Source of the DNA: Mycobacterium sp. ELW1
GTDB lineage: Bacteria > Actinomycetota > Actinomycetes > Mycobacteriales > Mycobacteriaceae
DNA: 64,000 nt
NCBI RefSeq assembly: GCF_008329905.1
Contig: NZ_CP032155.1
Location: 5,704,001-5,768,000, forward strand
Reading direction: 5' to 3'
Within the stretch, counting starts at the first letter, position 1, and each line of letters starts with the position of its first letter. The notes beneath the pieces are model-generated. The model searched no databases and had not been told where the DNA came from. It worked only from the letters and a program-made list of their open reading frames with translations. Below, piece by piece: positions 17,316 through 25,730 of the stretch. A program made the translations under genes and the position numbers.

Positions 17316-18136
17316 CCGGGGTCGACGAGGTCATCAATACCCACGACCTCGAGACGCCGGATTCGATTCAGGTCCGGTTCGGAATCTCCTACGTCGAGTC
17401 CAAGCCGGCCGAGGCTCTCGCCGCGTTGACCATGCCAATGGAGCGCTTCCGAAACCCGATCACCGGTGCGCCCACGCTGGGGCCGCTGGCCATACTCGTC
17501 GACGCGGCGGCCGGAATCGTCAATCACTACCGCCGTCGGCCCGGCGAGTGGACGGTGTCCAGCGAACTGTCGATGGATCTCAGTCTTGGAGAACTCCCGG
17601 AACTCGACGGCCCCGTGCTCGCCACCGCGCACGCATTCGGTCCGCTGGGCGCCACTTCACTGGCGGTCTGCACACTGACCTACGGCGACACCGTGATCGG
17701 CGGCGGAACGGTACGGTCGTTCTTCATCGCCGGTGACGTGGTCCCGCAACACCGCGTGGAGACGCTTCCGCGATCGGCGTCGACCACGTTCGCCGACCTG
17801 ATGTCGGTGCACGTGACGAGCGATGAATCCGACTCGGTGCTGTCCCAGCGGGTCGACCCCAATCTGAACAACGACATCGACATCGTGCATGGCGGGGTGG
17901 CGGCCGCCGGTCTGGAACTCGCGGCGTCTGCGGCGATCAACAGGGGCGCCCCCGCCGAGCTGTTTCAGACCGCGTCATTGCGCGTGAATTTCCTGCGCCC
18001 GTTCTTCGCCGGAACGGAATCCCGTTATGTCGGAACGCCGTTGCGCATCGGGCGCGCCAGCGCGGTCGGCGAGGCAGAGGCCATCGGCGACGACGGCAAG
18101 GTCGCACTCACCGCGCGGCTGACCGCCTACCGCTGA
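17312..18136 (+). CDS. Acyl-CoA thioesterase-like protein, tandem hot-dog fold
   Basis: A 274-residue protein that reads as two hot-dog modules: residues about 25-140 (GAPTLGPLAILVDAAAGIV; SSELSMDLSL) and about 165-270 (DIDIVHGGVAAAGLELAAS; ASLRVNFLRPF). The second contains the HGG loop typical of PaaI-type thioesterases. Such proteins hydrolyse acyl-CoA esters and can relieve CoA trapping during catabolism of slow substrates. It is translationally coupled to the FadR-type regulator (ATGA overlap), an unusual regulator-enzyme pairing suggesting that both act on the same acyl-CoA pool. Confidence 0.8.
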   Translation: MTGVDEVINTHDLETPDSIQVRFGISYVESKPAEALAALTMPMERFRNPITGAPTLGPLAILVDAAAGIVNHYRRRPGEWTVSSELSMDLSLGELPELDGPVLATAHAFGPLGATSLAVCTLTYGDTVIGGGTVRSFFIAGDVVPQHRVETLPRSASTTFADLMSVHVTSDESDSVLSQRVDPNLNNDIDIVHGGVAAAGLELAASAAINRGAPAELFQTASLRVNFLRPFFAGTESRYVGTPLRIGRASAVGEAEAIGDDGKVALTARLTAYR

Positions 18137-18153
18137 TCGGTCGGCGGCACCCG

Positions 18154-18414
18154 TCAATTCGTCGGCGCCCCCGGCGGCCCCGCAGCGGGTGCCAGTCCCC
18201 CGCCACCGTCCTGCGAAGGCACTGATTCGCCGCCGGCGGCGCCCGGTTGCTGGGTGAGGTCGACGTCATGGTCGAGGTCGGGCGCAATCGGGAAGAATCT
18301 GCACAGGAACGCGGCCGCGAGTTGGCATGGATCGTCAACGGGATCGGCGCCGGCGGGTGCGGAAAGGCCCAGGGCTGCTGTCATTACGCCGACCGCAACG
18401 ACGGCAGGCCGCAT
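18154..18414 (-). CDS. Small secreted protein of unknown function
   Basis: An 86-residue product with a clear signal peptide (MRPAVVAVGVMTAALGLSAPAGA, cleavage before DPVDDPC) and two Cys in the mature part (DPCQLAAAFLCRFF), followed by a Gly/Pro-rich tail. ATG 18414 starts the signal peptide, although AGGAGG lies directly against it. A GTG at 18429 or a TTG at 18438, immediately after the upstream stop, are alternatives. It follows the crotonase gene on the same strand with almost no gap. I do not recognise a family; the short Cys-containing exported form is common in mycobacteria. Confidence 0.6.
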   Translation of the reverse strand: MRPAVVAVGVMTAALGLSAPAGADPVDDPCQLAAAFLCRFFPIAPDLDHDVDLTQQPGAAGGESVPSQDGGGGLAPAAGPPGAPTN

Positions 18415-18438
18415 CCTCCTGGCTATCACGTCTAGCAA

Positions 18439-19278
18439 CTACTTCTTGGACCGAGCGCGGAAGGCCGCGACCCGCTCCTTGAACTCGGGCGTCGAGAACG
18501 ACGTCAACTCCTCGGCGAGCGCGTACTCGAGCACACCCTGTGCGGCCCGGGCCAGGTGCATGTTGAGCGCGACCTTCGACGACCGGAGCGCCTGCGGCGG
18601 GAGCGCGGCGAATCGCTCACCCAAGGCCAGTGCTTCGTCGAGCACCGCGTCATCGTCCACGACCTTCGTGACCAGATTCAGCTTTTCGGCGGTCTCTGCG
18701 GTAATCCGATCACCGAGCAGCACATATTCTTTCGCCTTCATCATGCCGATCAAGAGTGGCAGCATGGCGGCTCCACCATCGCCCGCGGTCAGTCCGACCG
18801 CGACGTGTGGGTCGGCCAGGTAACTGCTCTTCCCCATCACCAACAGGTCGGACAGCAGTGCGATCGAACAGCCGAGTCCGACGGCTGGACCGTTGACTGC
18901 GGACACCAGCGGCTTGGGAAAGTTGATCACCTCGAGGAAAACCGTGCGGGCCTCGTGGATCTGAAACGTACGCGCCACCTCATCCTCGATGAGGCGCCCG
19001 AACATGACCATGTCGCCGCCGGCGGAGAAGGCCTTGCCCACTCCGGTGGTGACCACCGCACGCACATCGTCGTCGGCGTCCAGCACCTTCCAGATGGTGG
19101 CGAACGCGTGGTGTACCTCCTCGGTGACGGCGTTGAGCGCTTCCGGACGGTTGATGCTCACGACGTGGACGTTGCCGCGCTTCTCCACCAGTAGCCACGG
19201 CGCGAACTGCTCGTAGCCGGCAAGCGTCGCCGGTGCGAGCGGAGCGGGGGGCGCGGATTGGGTGTCAGAAGTCGTCAT
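18439..19278 (-). CDS. Enoyl-CoA hydratase/isomerase (crotonase) family protein lacking both catalytic Glu
   Basis: A 279-residue crotonase-fold protein (SINRPEALNAVTEEVHHAF; oxyanion-hole segment AFSAGGDM). In rat enoyl-CoA hydratase the two catalytic acids sit in GGGCEL and QPEI. Here these segments read GLGCSI and DPHV, so both Glu are replaced (Ser and His). It is therefore unlikely to be an ordinary hydratase and may be an isomerase, hydrolase or lyase of the superfamily. ATG 19278 begins the product and leaves 11 bp after the thiolase stop, so the order OB-fold protein, thiolase, crotonase is one minus-strand operon. Confidence 0.88.
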   Translation of the reverse strand: MTTSDTQSAPPAPLAPATLAGYEQFAPWLLVEKRGNVHVVSINRPEALNAVTEEVHHAFATIWKVLDADDDVRAVVTTGVGKAFSAGGDMVMFGRLIEDEVARTFQIHEARTVFLEVINFPKPLVSAVNGPAVGLGCSIALLSDLLVMGKSSYLADPHVAVGLTAGDGGAAMLPLLIGMMKAKEYVLLGDRITAETAEKLNLVTKVVDDDAVLDEALALGERFAALPPQALRSSKVALNMHLARAAQGVLEYALAEELTSFSTPEFKERVAAFRARSKK

Positions 19279-19289
19279 GTGAGGTCCCG

Positions 19290-20450
19290 TCAGTTCTTCT
19301 CGTTGGAAAGGATGGTGACAGCGGAGACTGCGGTCGGTCCGCCAATGTTGTGGGCCAACGCGACTCGGGCGCCATCCACCTGATTCTCGGCTTCTCCGCG
19401 AAGTTGGTTGAACAATTCGTAGCATTGCGCCACCCCTGTGGCGCCCGGCGGGTGGCCCTTACCCTTCAGACCGCCGCTCGGATTGACGGGCATCGACCCA
19501 CCGACATAGTGCTCGCGGCTCTCGACGAGTTTGTACGCCTCGAAGCGCTCGGCGAATCCGAGGTCCTCGTAGCTGATCAACTCCACCCCGGTGAAGCAGT
19601 CATGGACCTCGGCAACGTCGATATCGCGCGGGGTCACCCCGGCCATGCTCATCGCCGCCCTCGCCGCCCGGACTGTCGGTGGGAAGGTCGTCATGTCCGT
19701 CTTGTGTTGGTGCATCACCCGGTCCATGCCCAGTCCGACACCGCGCACCCACACCGGACGATCGGTGTACCGGTCCACGACGTCGTCGGCGGCCAGGATG
19801 ACCGCAGCGGCGCCGTCGCTCTGCGGGGTGCAGTCGTAGAGACCGAAGGGGTCCACCACCATCGGCGCCGACAGCGCCTGCTCGACGGTGATTTCGTAGC
19901 GCAGCTGGGCTTTCGGGTTGGTCACGGCATGGAAGTGGTTCTTCACCGCCACCATCGCCATGTGTTCCTTGGTGGCAGGCGACTCGTGTAGATAGCGGTC
20001 GACGTGCAGCGCGAAGTTGGCGGGAGCCACCAGGCCCAGCGGGTAGTCCCAGGCGTTGTCGCGCGTCATCGCCGCCCACTCCCAGAACGTGGTATTCGAC
20101 GCGGTCTCGCGCACCTTGTCCGCACCCACCACCAGCACCACGTCGTACAGCCCCGAGGCGATCGCCAAGGTGCCGTTACGAATGGCATCATTGCCGGTGG
20201 CACAGGCGTTTTCGACTCGGGTTACCGGAATGCCGGTGAGATCGAGGGTGTCGGCGAGGATGCCCGACGGGAATCCGTCGGTGGTGGCCAGCTCACCGAA
20301 CCAGGCTGCCTGGATCTCGGACTTCTTGATGCCCTTGTCGACGTTGCCGACGCACTCGGCGTAGGCCATCGGGATCAGGTCTTTGATGCCGAGGGCGAAA
20401 TGTTCGGCAAACGGCGTCATTCCGGCCCCTACCATGGCGACGCGTCTCAT
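19290..20450 (-). CDS. Thiolase-fold lipid-transfer-type protein (Ltp/SCPx-like)
   Basis: A 386-residue thiolase-superfamily protein. The nucleophile region is ENACATGNDAI (Cys near residue 90), the C-terminal His-containing loops are NPSGGLKGKGHPPGATG and ALAHNIGGP, and HDCFTGVEL precedes them. In actinobacterial steroid catabolism Ltp-type proteins work with a DUF35 partner as side-chain retro-aldolases or thiolases. Here such a DUF35-containing protein is encoded directly upstream and overlaps by ATGA. ATG 20450 is fixed by that overlap and by the family start MRRVAMVGAGMTPF. The complex is inferred from context; whether it is thiolytic or aldolytic is open. Confidence 0.88.
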   Translation of the reverse strand: MRRVAMVGAGMTPFAEHFALGIKDLIPMAYAECVGNVDKGIKKSEIQAAWFGELATTDGFPSGILADTLDLTGIPVTRVENACATGNDAIRNGTLAIASGLYDVVLVVGADKVRETASNTTFWEWAAMTRDNAWDYPLGLVAPANFALHVDRYLHESPATKEHMAMVAVKNHFHAVTNPKAQLRYEITVEQALSAPMVVDPFGLYDCTPQSDGAAAVILAADDVVDRYTDRPVWVRGVGLGMDRVMHQHKTDMTTFPPTVRAARAAMSMAGVTPRDIDVAEVHDCFTGVELISYEDLGFAERFEAYKLVESREHYVGGSMPVNPSGGLKGKGHPPGATGVAQCYELFNQLRGEAENQVDGARVALAHNIGGPTAVSAVTILSNEKN

Positions 20451-21664
20451 GCCTGGGCTCCCTCGGTTGCAGTGGGTTGGAATGCATACCCGTAGTCGGG
20501 GATGCCGGCGCGATCGGCGACCTTGCGCAGTACCACCGATCCGGCCTGACCAATCGTGACCTCGCCGGCAGGGACGCCGGTGACCTTCATCAGCGCACGG
20601 ACCGGACTGCCGTCGAGTTGCACCACGGCGATCGAATACGGGCCCGGCAGATCCGGTACCGGGATCCGAATGGTCGTCCGGGTGTACACCGTCCCGGTGC
20701 GTGGGAGCGGCTCCAACCGGTACTCGGTAACCAATGCGCCGTCGTCGTCGACCCTGGCCCGTGGCGGGAATTGCGGCGCTGCGTCTATCCCTGGATGCTG
20801 CTCGAATACCGCCGCCTCCCAACGCAGCTTCGGCTCGAAGGCACGGGCATAGGCGGGCAGCGAGATCGGGATGCCGTTGCCGTCGGCAGTGCGAAATGCG
20901 GGCAGGTCGCGAGCAGGTACCTCGTTGCGATTGACCGGCACGGCCGACGACGCCGGGGTGACGTGGGCTGCCGTCACGCTGGACTGCTCGACGGCCAGTA
21001 GCAGACCGCTCGCGGCGTCCCGCTCGATCAACGCGGCCAAGGCGCGAATGACGCCGGACGCCGACACATTCGCATCCTCCAGCGCCGACGAGGCGTCGAG
21101 GTCGCCGCCGAGTTCCTTTGCCTTCACTCCGACCACGGCGACGACGGGCTGCGCGTTCGGCAGGCGAAGGCGTTCGACCGTCGCCTTCACGCCGATCTCG
21201 CGTTGCAGCCGTGAATCGCCATATTCGTGTCGTGCGCCGTCCTCACCGCGGGTGGTGGTGGGCAAGCTGCGAGTCTGACGGGCCACCGGATCAACCCGCA
21301 CGCCCTCCCGGCCGATCAGCACCGCGGCCGCTGCCGCGGTCGCCGAATCGTCGGCTGCCAGCACGAGGGTTCCCTCGCCGGCGCCGAGAATCTGGTCGAG
21401 CACCGCGGGTGCGCCACCGAGAACCTCTGTGACCGCGACATCGGCCGACAACGACAAGCCGGCGAGCAATACCCCTCCATTGCCCCCCTCCAGCAGCGGG
21501 AAGTCCCGCGACACCAGCACGACGCGCTGTGCGGTCGCGCTTGGGTCGGCGGCCCGGCCCGCGGCGACGGCCATGGTCAACGCATCCTCATCGGGGCCCT
21601 TGACCCGTCTTCCGCGCAGCGTCCACGGCGGCAGGTAGGTGCCGATCGAGCTGACCTGAGTCAT
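20447..21664 (-). CDS. HMG-CoA synthase-like domain fused to a C-terminal DUF35/OB-fold domain
   Basis: A 405-residue protein. The N-terminal two thirds (SSIGTYLPPWTLRGRRVKGPDEDALTMAV onward) resembles a reduced ketoacyl-/HMG-CoA-synthase fold. The C-terminal part (TGTVYTRTTIRIPVPDLPGPYSIAVVQLDGSPVRALMKVTG) is an OB-fold of the DUF35 type. The N-domain shows no obvious catalytic Cys loop, so it may be structural. In Ltp2-type aldolases a DUF35 protein is an essential partner; here the partner domain is part of a larger chain encoded directly before the thiolase. First gene of its minus-strand operon, divergent from the HSDL2-like SDR with a shared operator-like site between. Confidence 0.78.
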   Translation of the reverse strand: MTQVSSIGTYLPPWTLRGRRVKGPDEDALTMAVAAGRAADPSATAQRVVLVSRDFPLLEGGNGGVLLAGLSLSADVAVTEVLGGAPAVLDQILGAGEGTLVLAADDSATAAAAAVLIGREGVRVDPVARQTRSLPTTTRGEDGARHEYGDSRLQREIGVKATVERLRLPNAQPVVAVVGVKAKELGGDLDASSALEDANVSASGVIRALAALIERDAASGLLLAVEQSSVTAAHVTPASSAVPVNRNEVPARDLPAFRTADGNGIPISLPAYARAFEPKLRWEAAVFEQHPGIDAAPQFPPRARVDDDGALVTEYRLEPLPRTGTVYTRTTIRIPVPDLPGPYSIAVVQLDGSPVRALMKVTGVPAGEVTIGQAGSVVLRKVADRAGIPDYGYAFQPTATEGAQA

Positions 21665-21712
21665 AGAACCTCGCTTTGGTCATGGGTGTGTACCCGGCCC
21701 AACTAATGAGCT

Positions 21713-21729
21713 ATATAGTTATAGCATTC
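21713..21729. promoter_or_regulatory. Putative operator (motif member d) in divergent promoter
   Basis: ATATAGTTATAGCATTC agrees with the copy before the GntR gene in 13 of 17 positions. It lies between the minus-strand thiolase operon (start 21664) and the plus-strand SDR (start 21769). Confidence 0.55.
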
Positions 21730-21768
21730 AAGCTATCAGCCGAGCGACGGAGGAAGGGTTCCCGAGCC

Positions 21769-22647
21769 GTGAATAGTCCCAATGGGCGGACCCTGAGCGG
21801 TCGCGTCGTTGTCGTGACCGGCGCCAGCCGCGGCATCGGTGCGGCAACCGCAATCCGGGCCGCCGAAGACGGCGCCGCCGTTGCACTGCTGGCCAAGACC
21901 GCGACACCTCATCCAAAAATCGCCGGCACGCTCGCCGACACCGCGGAGGCGGTAGCGCGTGCCGGGGGGCAGCCGCTGCCGCTGACCTGTGACGTACGGG
22001 ATGCCGCCGCAGTGGCCTCGGCCATCGACACGATTGCTGAGGCATTCGGCGGTATCGACGTGGTGATCAACAACGCAGGTGCCCTCGATCTGCGGCCGAC
22101 CGAGAGCCTGCCGCCGACGAGCTTTCGGAAGCTGTTGGAGATCAACGTCGAGGGTCCGTTTGCGGTAGTGCAGGCCGCCCTGCCGCACCTGCGCCGTTCG
22201 GCCAACGCGCACATCGTCAACATCGCTCCGCCGCTCAGCCTGAACCCCAAGTGGGTTGGCACCCACGTCGGGCACACCGTCGGCAAGTACGCCGAAAGCT
22301 TGCTCACCTTGGGCTGGGCTGACGAGTTCGCGTCGATACCGATCGCGGTGAACTCGCTGTGGCCCGCCACCACCGTTGCCAGCACCGGAATGCTGGCTGC
22401 GATGGGCGAAGCGGCCGTGCGCGCACAGGCTCGCAGCCCCCAGATCATGGCCGACGCCATCCACGCACTCGTGAGCCGACCGGCAGCGCAGTACAGCGGT
22501 CACTTCTGCACCGACGAGGAAATTCTCCGCGAAGACGGTGTCGAGGACCTTTCGAAGTACCTGCTGGCCGCCCGCGAAGAGGACCTGACGCCCAACTTCT
22601 ATCTTCCGTCGACACCGCTGCCTGCGGGCTCGCGAGTCGCCAGATGA
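21769..22647 (+). CDS. HSDL2-like SDR with His in place of the catalytic Tyr
   Basis: A 292-residue short-chain dehydrogenase of the hydroxysteroid-dehydrogenase-like 2 group: TGASRGIG cofactor loop, VINNAGA, then IAPPLSLNPKW and SLWPATTV, which match the group's typical loops. At the catalytic YxxxK the sequence reads HTVGK, a TAC-to-CAC type change, so the acid/base Tyr is missing. GTG 21769 begins the fold; GGAGGAAGGG lies 12-15 bp before it, a rather long spacing, and the frame is open upstream to 21676. It overlaps the following dehydrogenase by ATGA. Whether it is inactive or uses another residue cannot be told here. Confidence 0.87.
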   Translation: MNSPNGRTLSGRVVVVTGASRGIGAATAIRAAEDGAAVALLAKTATPHPKIAGTLADTAEAVARAGGQPLPLTCDVRDAAAVASAIDTIAEAFGGIDVVINNAGALDLRPTESLPPTSFRKLLEINVEGPFAVVQAALPHLRRSANAHIVNIAPPLSLNPKWVGTHVGHTVGKYAESLLTLGWADEFASIPIAVNSLWPATTVASTGMLAAMGEAAVRAQARSPQIMADAIHALVSRPAAQYSGHFCTDEEILREDGVEDLSKYLLAAREEDLTPNFYLPSTPLPAGSRVAR

Positions 22648-23792
22648 GTTCGTTCGACGAGCTCAGTGCGCACACCCCCGAGTTGGTCAAACTGCGCCTC
22701 GGGGTTCGCGACTTCTTGCGGTCCGATCGCGCCGAGTTCGGTTGGGCGCCAGCCGTCGACGCGTGGCTCGGCCAATGGGACGAAGGGTTTTCGGCACGCC
22801 TTGGCGCTGCGGGTTTCCTCGGATTGACGATCCCCAAGCAATACGGCGGCCACGAGTTGAGCCATCTGCATCGTTATGTGGTGACCGAGGAACTGATCGC
22901 CGCTGGTGCGCCGGTGGCCGCGCACTGGACGGCCGACCGCCAGGTCGCGCCGAGTCTATTGACCTACGGCACCGAAGCGCAACGCGAGCGCCTACTCCCC
23001 GAAATCGTTGCAGGCAAGCTCTATTCGTCGATCGGGATGAGCGAGCACGGTGCAGGATCCGATCTGGCGGCCGTTGCCACCAAGGCAGTACGGACAGACG
23101 GAGGCTGGCTACTGTCCGGCACCAAGGTGTGGACCAGCGGTGCTCACCATGCGCATCAGGTCGTGGTGTTGGCCCGCACCAGCCCACTGGATCCGAAGCG
23201 CCGGCACGCGGGATTGAGCCAGTTCCTGGTGCCCTGTGACGCCAAAGGCGTTCGCGTGGAACCCATCCTGCTGATGTCGGGGGCGCACCACTTCAACGAG
23301 GTGGTCCTGGACTCGGCCTTCGTCGCCGACGCCGACGTACTCGGTGAGATCGGCAACGGCTGGCATCAGGTCACCTCCGAGCTGTCCTTCGAACGCAGTG
23401 GCCCCGAGCGCATCCTGTCCACCGGGCCACTCCTACTCGCGGCCATCCGTGCGCTCGGCTCAGGGTCTCCCCCCGACGACCGCACCGCCGCCGACGTCGG
23501 CCATCTGCTGGCACAACTGATCTCGCTGCGCCAACTGTCACTGTCAGTGGCCCGAGCACTCACCGATGGGGGTGACGCGGCGAATTTGGCCGCACTGGTC
23601 AAGGACCTCGGCACCCGCTTCGAAGCCGAGTCGGTCGAGTTGGTCGCCGATCTGATGGAGGGCTCACCGCGGCCGCCGGAGTTGGACGCCATGCTGACGA
23701 CGGCGTGGTTGCACAAGCCGATGTTCACGTTGCGAGGCGGAACCAACGAGGTGTTGCGCGGCGTCGTGGCGCGCGGAATGGGGTTGCGGTGA
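22644..23792 (+). CDS. Acyl-CoA dehydrogenase, subunit with FAD motif (pair 3)
   Basis: A 382-residue acyl-CoA dehydrogenase with MSEHGAGSDLAA and GTKVWTSGAHHAH in the middle domain and LRGGTNEVLRGVVARGMGL at the end. ATG 22644 is fixed by ATGA overlap with the upstream SDR. The gene after it (GTGA overlap) is a degenerate dehydrogenase, making this the third unequal pair. The usual Pro of SEP is His here. It belongs to the plus-strand operon SDR, dehydrogenase pair, SDR that ends at the strong hairpin near 25700. Confidence 0.9.
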   Translation: MSSFDELSAHTPELVKLRLGVRDFLRSDRAEFGWAPAVDAWLGQWDEGFSARLGAAGFLGLTIPKQYGGHELSHLHRYVVTEELIAAGAPVAAHWTADRQVAPSLLTYGTEAQRERLLPEIVAGKLYSSIGMSEHGAGSDLAAVATKAVRTDGGWLLSGTKVWTSGAHHAHQVVVLARTSPLDPKRRHAGLSQFLVPCDAKGVRVEPILLMSGAHHFNEVVLDSAFVADADVLGEIGNGWHQVTSELSFERSGPERILSTGPLLLAAIRALGSGSPPDDRTAADVGHLLAQLISLRQLSLSVARALTDGGDAANLAALVKDLGTRFEAESVELVADLMEGSPRPPELDAMLTTAWLHKPMFTLRGGTNEVLRGVVARGMGLR

Positions 23793-24880
23793 GCGCTGTT
23801 GCCGGGGGCATCTTCGCGTCGAAGACCGCCACAGACGACGACACCGAGTTACGGGACCTGATCGATCAGCTCGGGCGACGTTCCTACGACGCCGCCTTGG
23901 GGCGCCGAGGCGTCCCCGACCGGTTCGACGCCGACCTCTGGCACAACCTCAGGCAAACCGGGTTGGCCCGGCTGACGAGCACTCCTGACAGCGGCGCCGG
24001 TCCACGGGAGCTGGCCGTGGCGCTGTACGGACTGGCTCGCCATGCCGCAGCTGTCCCCTTGGCCGAGACCGACGCGCTGGCGGGATGGCTTGGTCAACAG
24101 GCTCACATCGGCCTGCCCGACGGGCCGCTCACAGTGGCCATCGTGGACGCAGAGCCCCAAGGCGGACGGATGAGTGGCACCGCGGTTGAGGTGCCGTGGG
24201 CGCGGGCCGGCGCGATCCTGCTCGCCGCCCGCGGCCGCGATGCGCTTCGAGTCGGTGTGCTCAAGGCGGCCGACAGCACGGTGCGCGAACACCACAACCT
24301 CGCCGGAGAGCCGCGTGATTCAGTCGAATTCAACGTGGCCGCCGACCAGTTCGAGGTGCTCGACCCGGCCCTTGGTGTCGAGCTGGTCCTGCGCGGCGCA
24401 TGGGCGCGGTGCGTGCAGATCATCGGTGCGCTCGACGCTGCGGCGGCCCTGGCAGTGGAACATACTCGTCAACGCGAGCAGTTCGGTCGTCCACTCAGCG
24501 CTTTCCAGTCCGTACAGCAGTCATTGGCCGCCCTTGCGGGCGATATCGAAAGAGCCCGCGCTGCAGTCGAACTCGCCGTCGCCGCCGCTACCGAGTACGG
24601 ATTTGCCGCCGCACCTACCGACTACGCCGTGACGATTGCCAAGGTCGCGGTCGGCCGCGCAGTCGGACCCGTCACCACCACCGCACACCAGCTGCACGGA
24701 GCGATCGGCGTCACCAGTGAGCACCCGCTCTGGTTGTTCACGCTGCGTGCCCAGAGCTGGCGTACCGATTTCGGCACCACCAATGACTTTGCTCGTCGGC
24801 TCGGAAGGTTGGCGCTGGCTGCCGACGATCCGTGGGACCTGGTAACGGGCGATCTGCCCCAACTCGACAACACCAATTAA
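23789..24880 (+). CDS. Acyl-CoA dehydrogenase, degenerate partner subunit (pair 3)
   Basis: A 363-residue dehydrogenase-fold protein. Its C-terminal domain is clear (HTRQREQFGRPLSAFQSVQQ, HQLHGAIGVTSEHPLW), but the terminal FAD loop reads AQSWRTDFGTTNDFARRL and the middle-domain SEP motif is not recognisable. GTG 23789 is fixed by the GTGA overlap with its partner. As in pairs 1 and 2, a full chain is coupled to one that lacks the catalytic loop, which supports an alpha2beta2 enzyme. An SDR follows after 13 bp. Confidence 0.87.
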   Translation: MSAVAGGIFASKTATDDDTELRDLIDQLGRRSYDAALGRRGVPDRFDADLWHNLRQTGLARLTSTPDSGAGPRELAVALYGLARHAAAVPLAETDALAGWLGQQAHIGLPDGPLTVAIVDAEPQGGRMSGTAVEVPWARAGAILLAARGRDALRVGVLKAADSTVREHHNLAGEPRDSVEFNVAADQFEVLDPALGVELVLRGAWARCVQIIGALDAAAALAVEHTRQREQFGRPLSAFQSVQQSLAALAGDIERARAAVELAVAAATEYGFAAAPTDYAVTIAKVAVGRAVGPVTTTAHQLHGAIGVTSEHPLWLFTLRAQSWRTDFGTTNDFARRLGRLALAADDPWDLVTGDLPQLDNTN

Positions 24881-24893
24881 CAAAGGAGAACCG

Positions 24894-25673
24894 GTGACGG
24901 TAGAAAAATTCGAAGGCGCGTCCGCGATTGTCAGCGGTGGCGCGGGGGGGCTCGGTGAGGCGACCGTGCGTCGGCTCCACGCCGACGGCCTTGGCGTGGT
25001 GATCGCCGACCTCGCCGAGGACAAGGGCAAGGCCCTGGCCGACGAGTTGGGCAGCCGCGCCCGGTTCGTGAGCACCGACGTCACGAGCGATGAAAGCATT
25101 CTCGGCGCGATCGAACAGGCCAACGAGCTGGGTCAGCTGCGCTATGCGGTCGTCGCACACGGCGGTTTCGGTGTGGCCCAACGGATCGTGCAACGTGATG
25201 GCAGCCCCGCCGACATGGCCGGCTTCACCAAGACCATCGAGCTGTACCTCAACGGCACCTACAATCTGACCCGGCTGGTGGCGGCCGCGGTTGCCACTGC
25301 TGAGCCGCGCGCCGACGGCGAGCGGGGGGCCATCGTGATGACGGCTTCCGTCGCAGGGTACGAAGGGCAGATCGGCCAAACCGCCTATGCCGCTGCAAAG
25401 GCCGGTGTCATCGGGTTGACCATCGCAGCCGCACGCGACCTCAGCTCGGTGGGCATCCGAGTCAACACCATCGCGCCGGGCACGATGAAGACGCCGATCA
25501 TGGAGTCGGTTGGCGAAGAGGCGATCGCCAAGTTCGCCGCCAACATCCCATTCCCGAAGCGGCTGGGCGCTCCGGACGAATATGCGGACGCGGCGGCGTT
25601 CCTGATCAGCAACGGCTACGTCAACGGCGAGGTCATGCGCCTCGACGGCGCACAGCGCTTCACTCCGAAGTAG
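24894..25673 (+). CDS. SDR oxidoreductase, 3-hydroxyacyl-CoA dehydrogenase type II-like (HSD10 group)
   Basis: A 259-residue short-chain dehydrogenase: SGGAGGLGEATVRRL at the cofactor site, YAAAK as the catalytic pair, and PFPKRLGAPDEYADAAAFLISNGYVNGEVMRLDGA, the C-terminal pattern of HSD10 (which oxidises 3-hydroxyacyl-CoA and hydroxysteroids). GTG 24894 has AAAGGAG nine bases before it. It is the last gene of its operon; a long perfect hairpin follows 11 bp after the stop. With the dehydrogenase pair directly upstream, it would perform a later step of the same beta-oxidation cycle. Confidence 0.9.
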   Translation: MTVEKFEGASAIVSGGAGGLGEATVRRLHADGLGVVIADLAEDKGKALADELGSRARFVSTDVTSDESILGAIEQANELGQLRYAVVAHGGFGVAQRIVQRDGSPADMAGFTKTIELYLNGTYNLTRLVAAAVATAEPRADGERGAIVMTASVAGYEGQIGQTAYAAAKAGVIGLTIAAARDLSSVGIRVNTIAPGTMKTPIMESVGEEAIAKFAANIPFPKRLGAPDEYADAAAFLISNGYVNGEVMRLDGAQRFTPK

Positions 25674-25684
25674 TCCCGACATCC

Positions 25685-25721
25685 GACGTCTGGCCGGCCA
25701 CGCTGTGGCCGGCCAGACGTC
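25685..25721. terminator. Bidirectional intrinsic terminator hairpin
   Basis: A perfect 17-bp inverted repeat (arms GACGTCTGGCCGGCCAC and its complement) with a 3-base loop GCT, followed by TTT. It lies between the convergent SDR (ends 25673) and crotonase (ends 25731) genes, so it can end transcripts from both sides. Confidence 0.85.
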
Positions 25722-25730
25722 TTTCACCGG

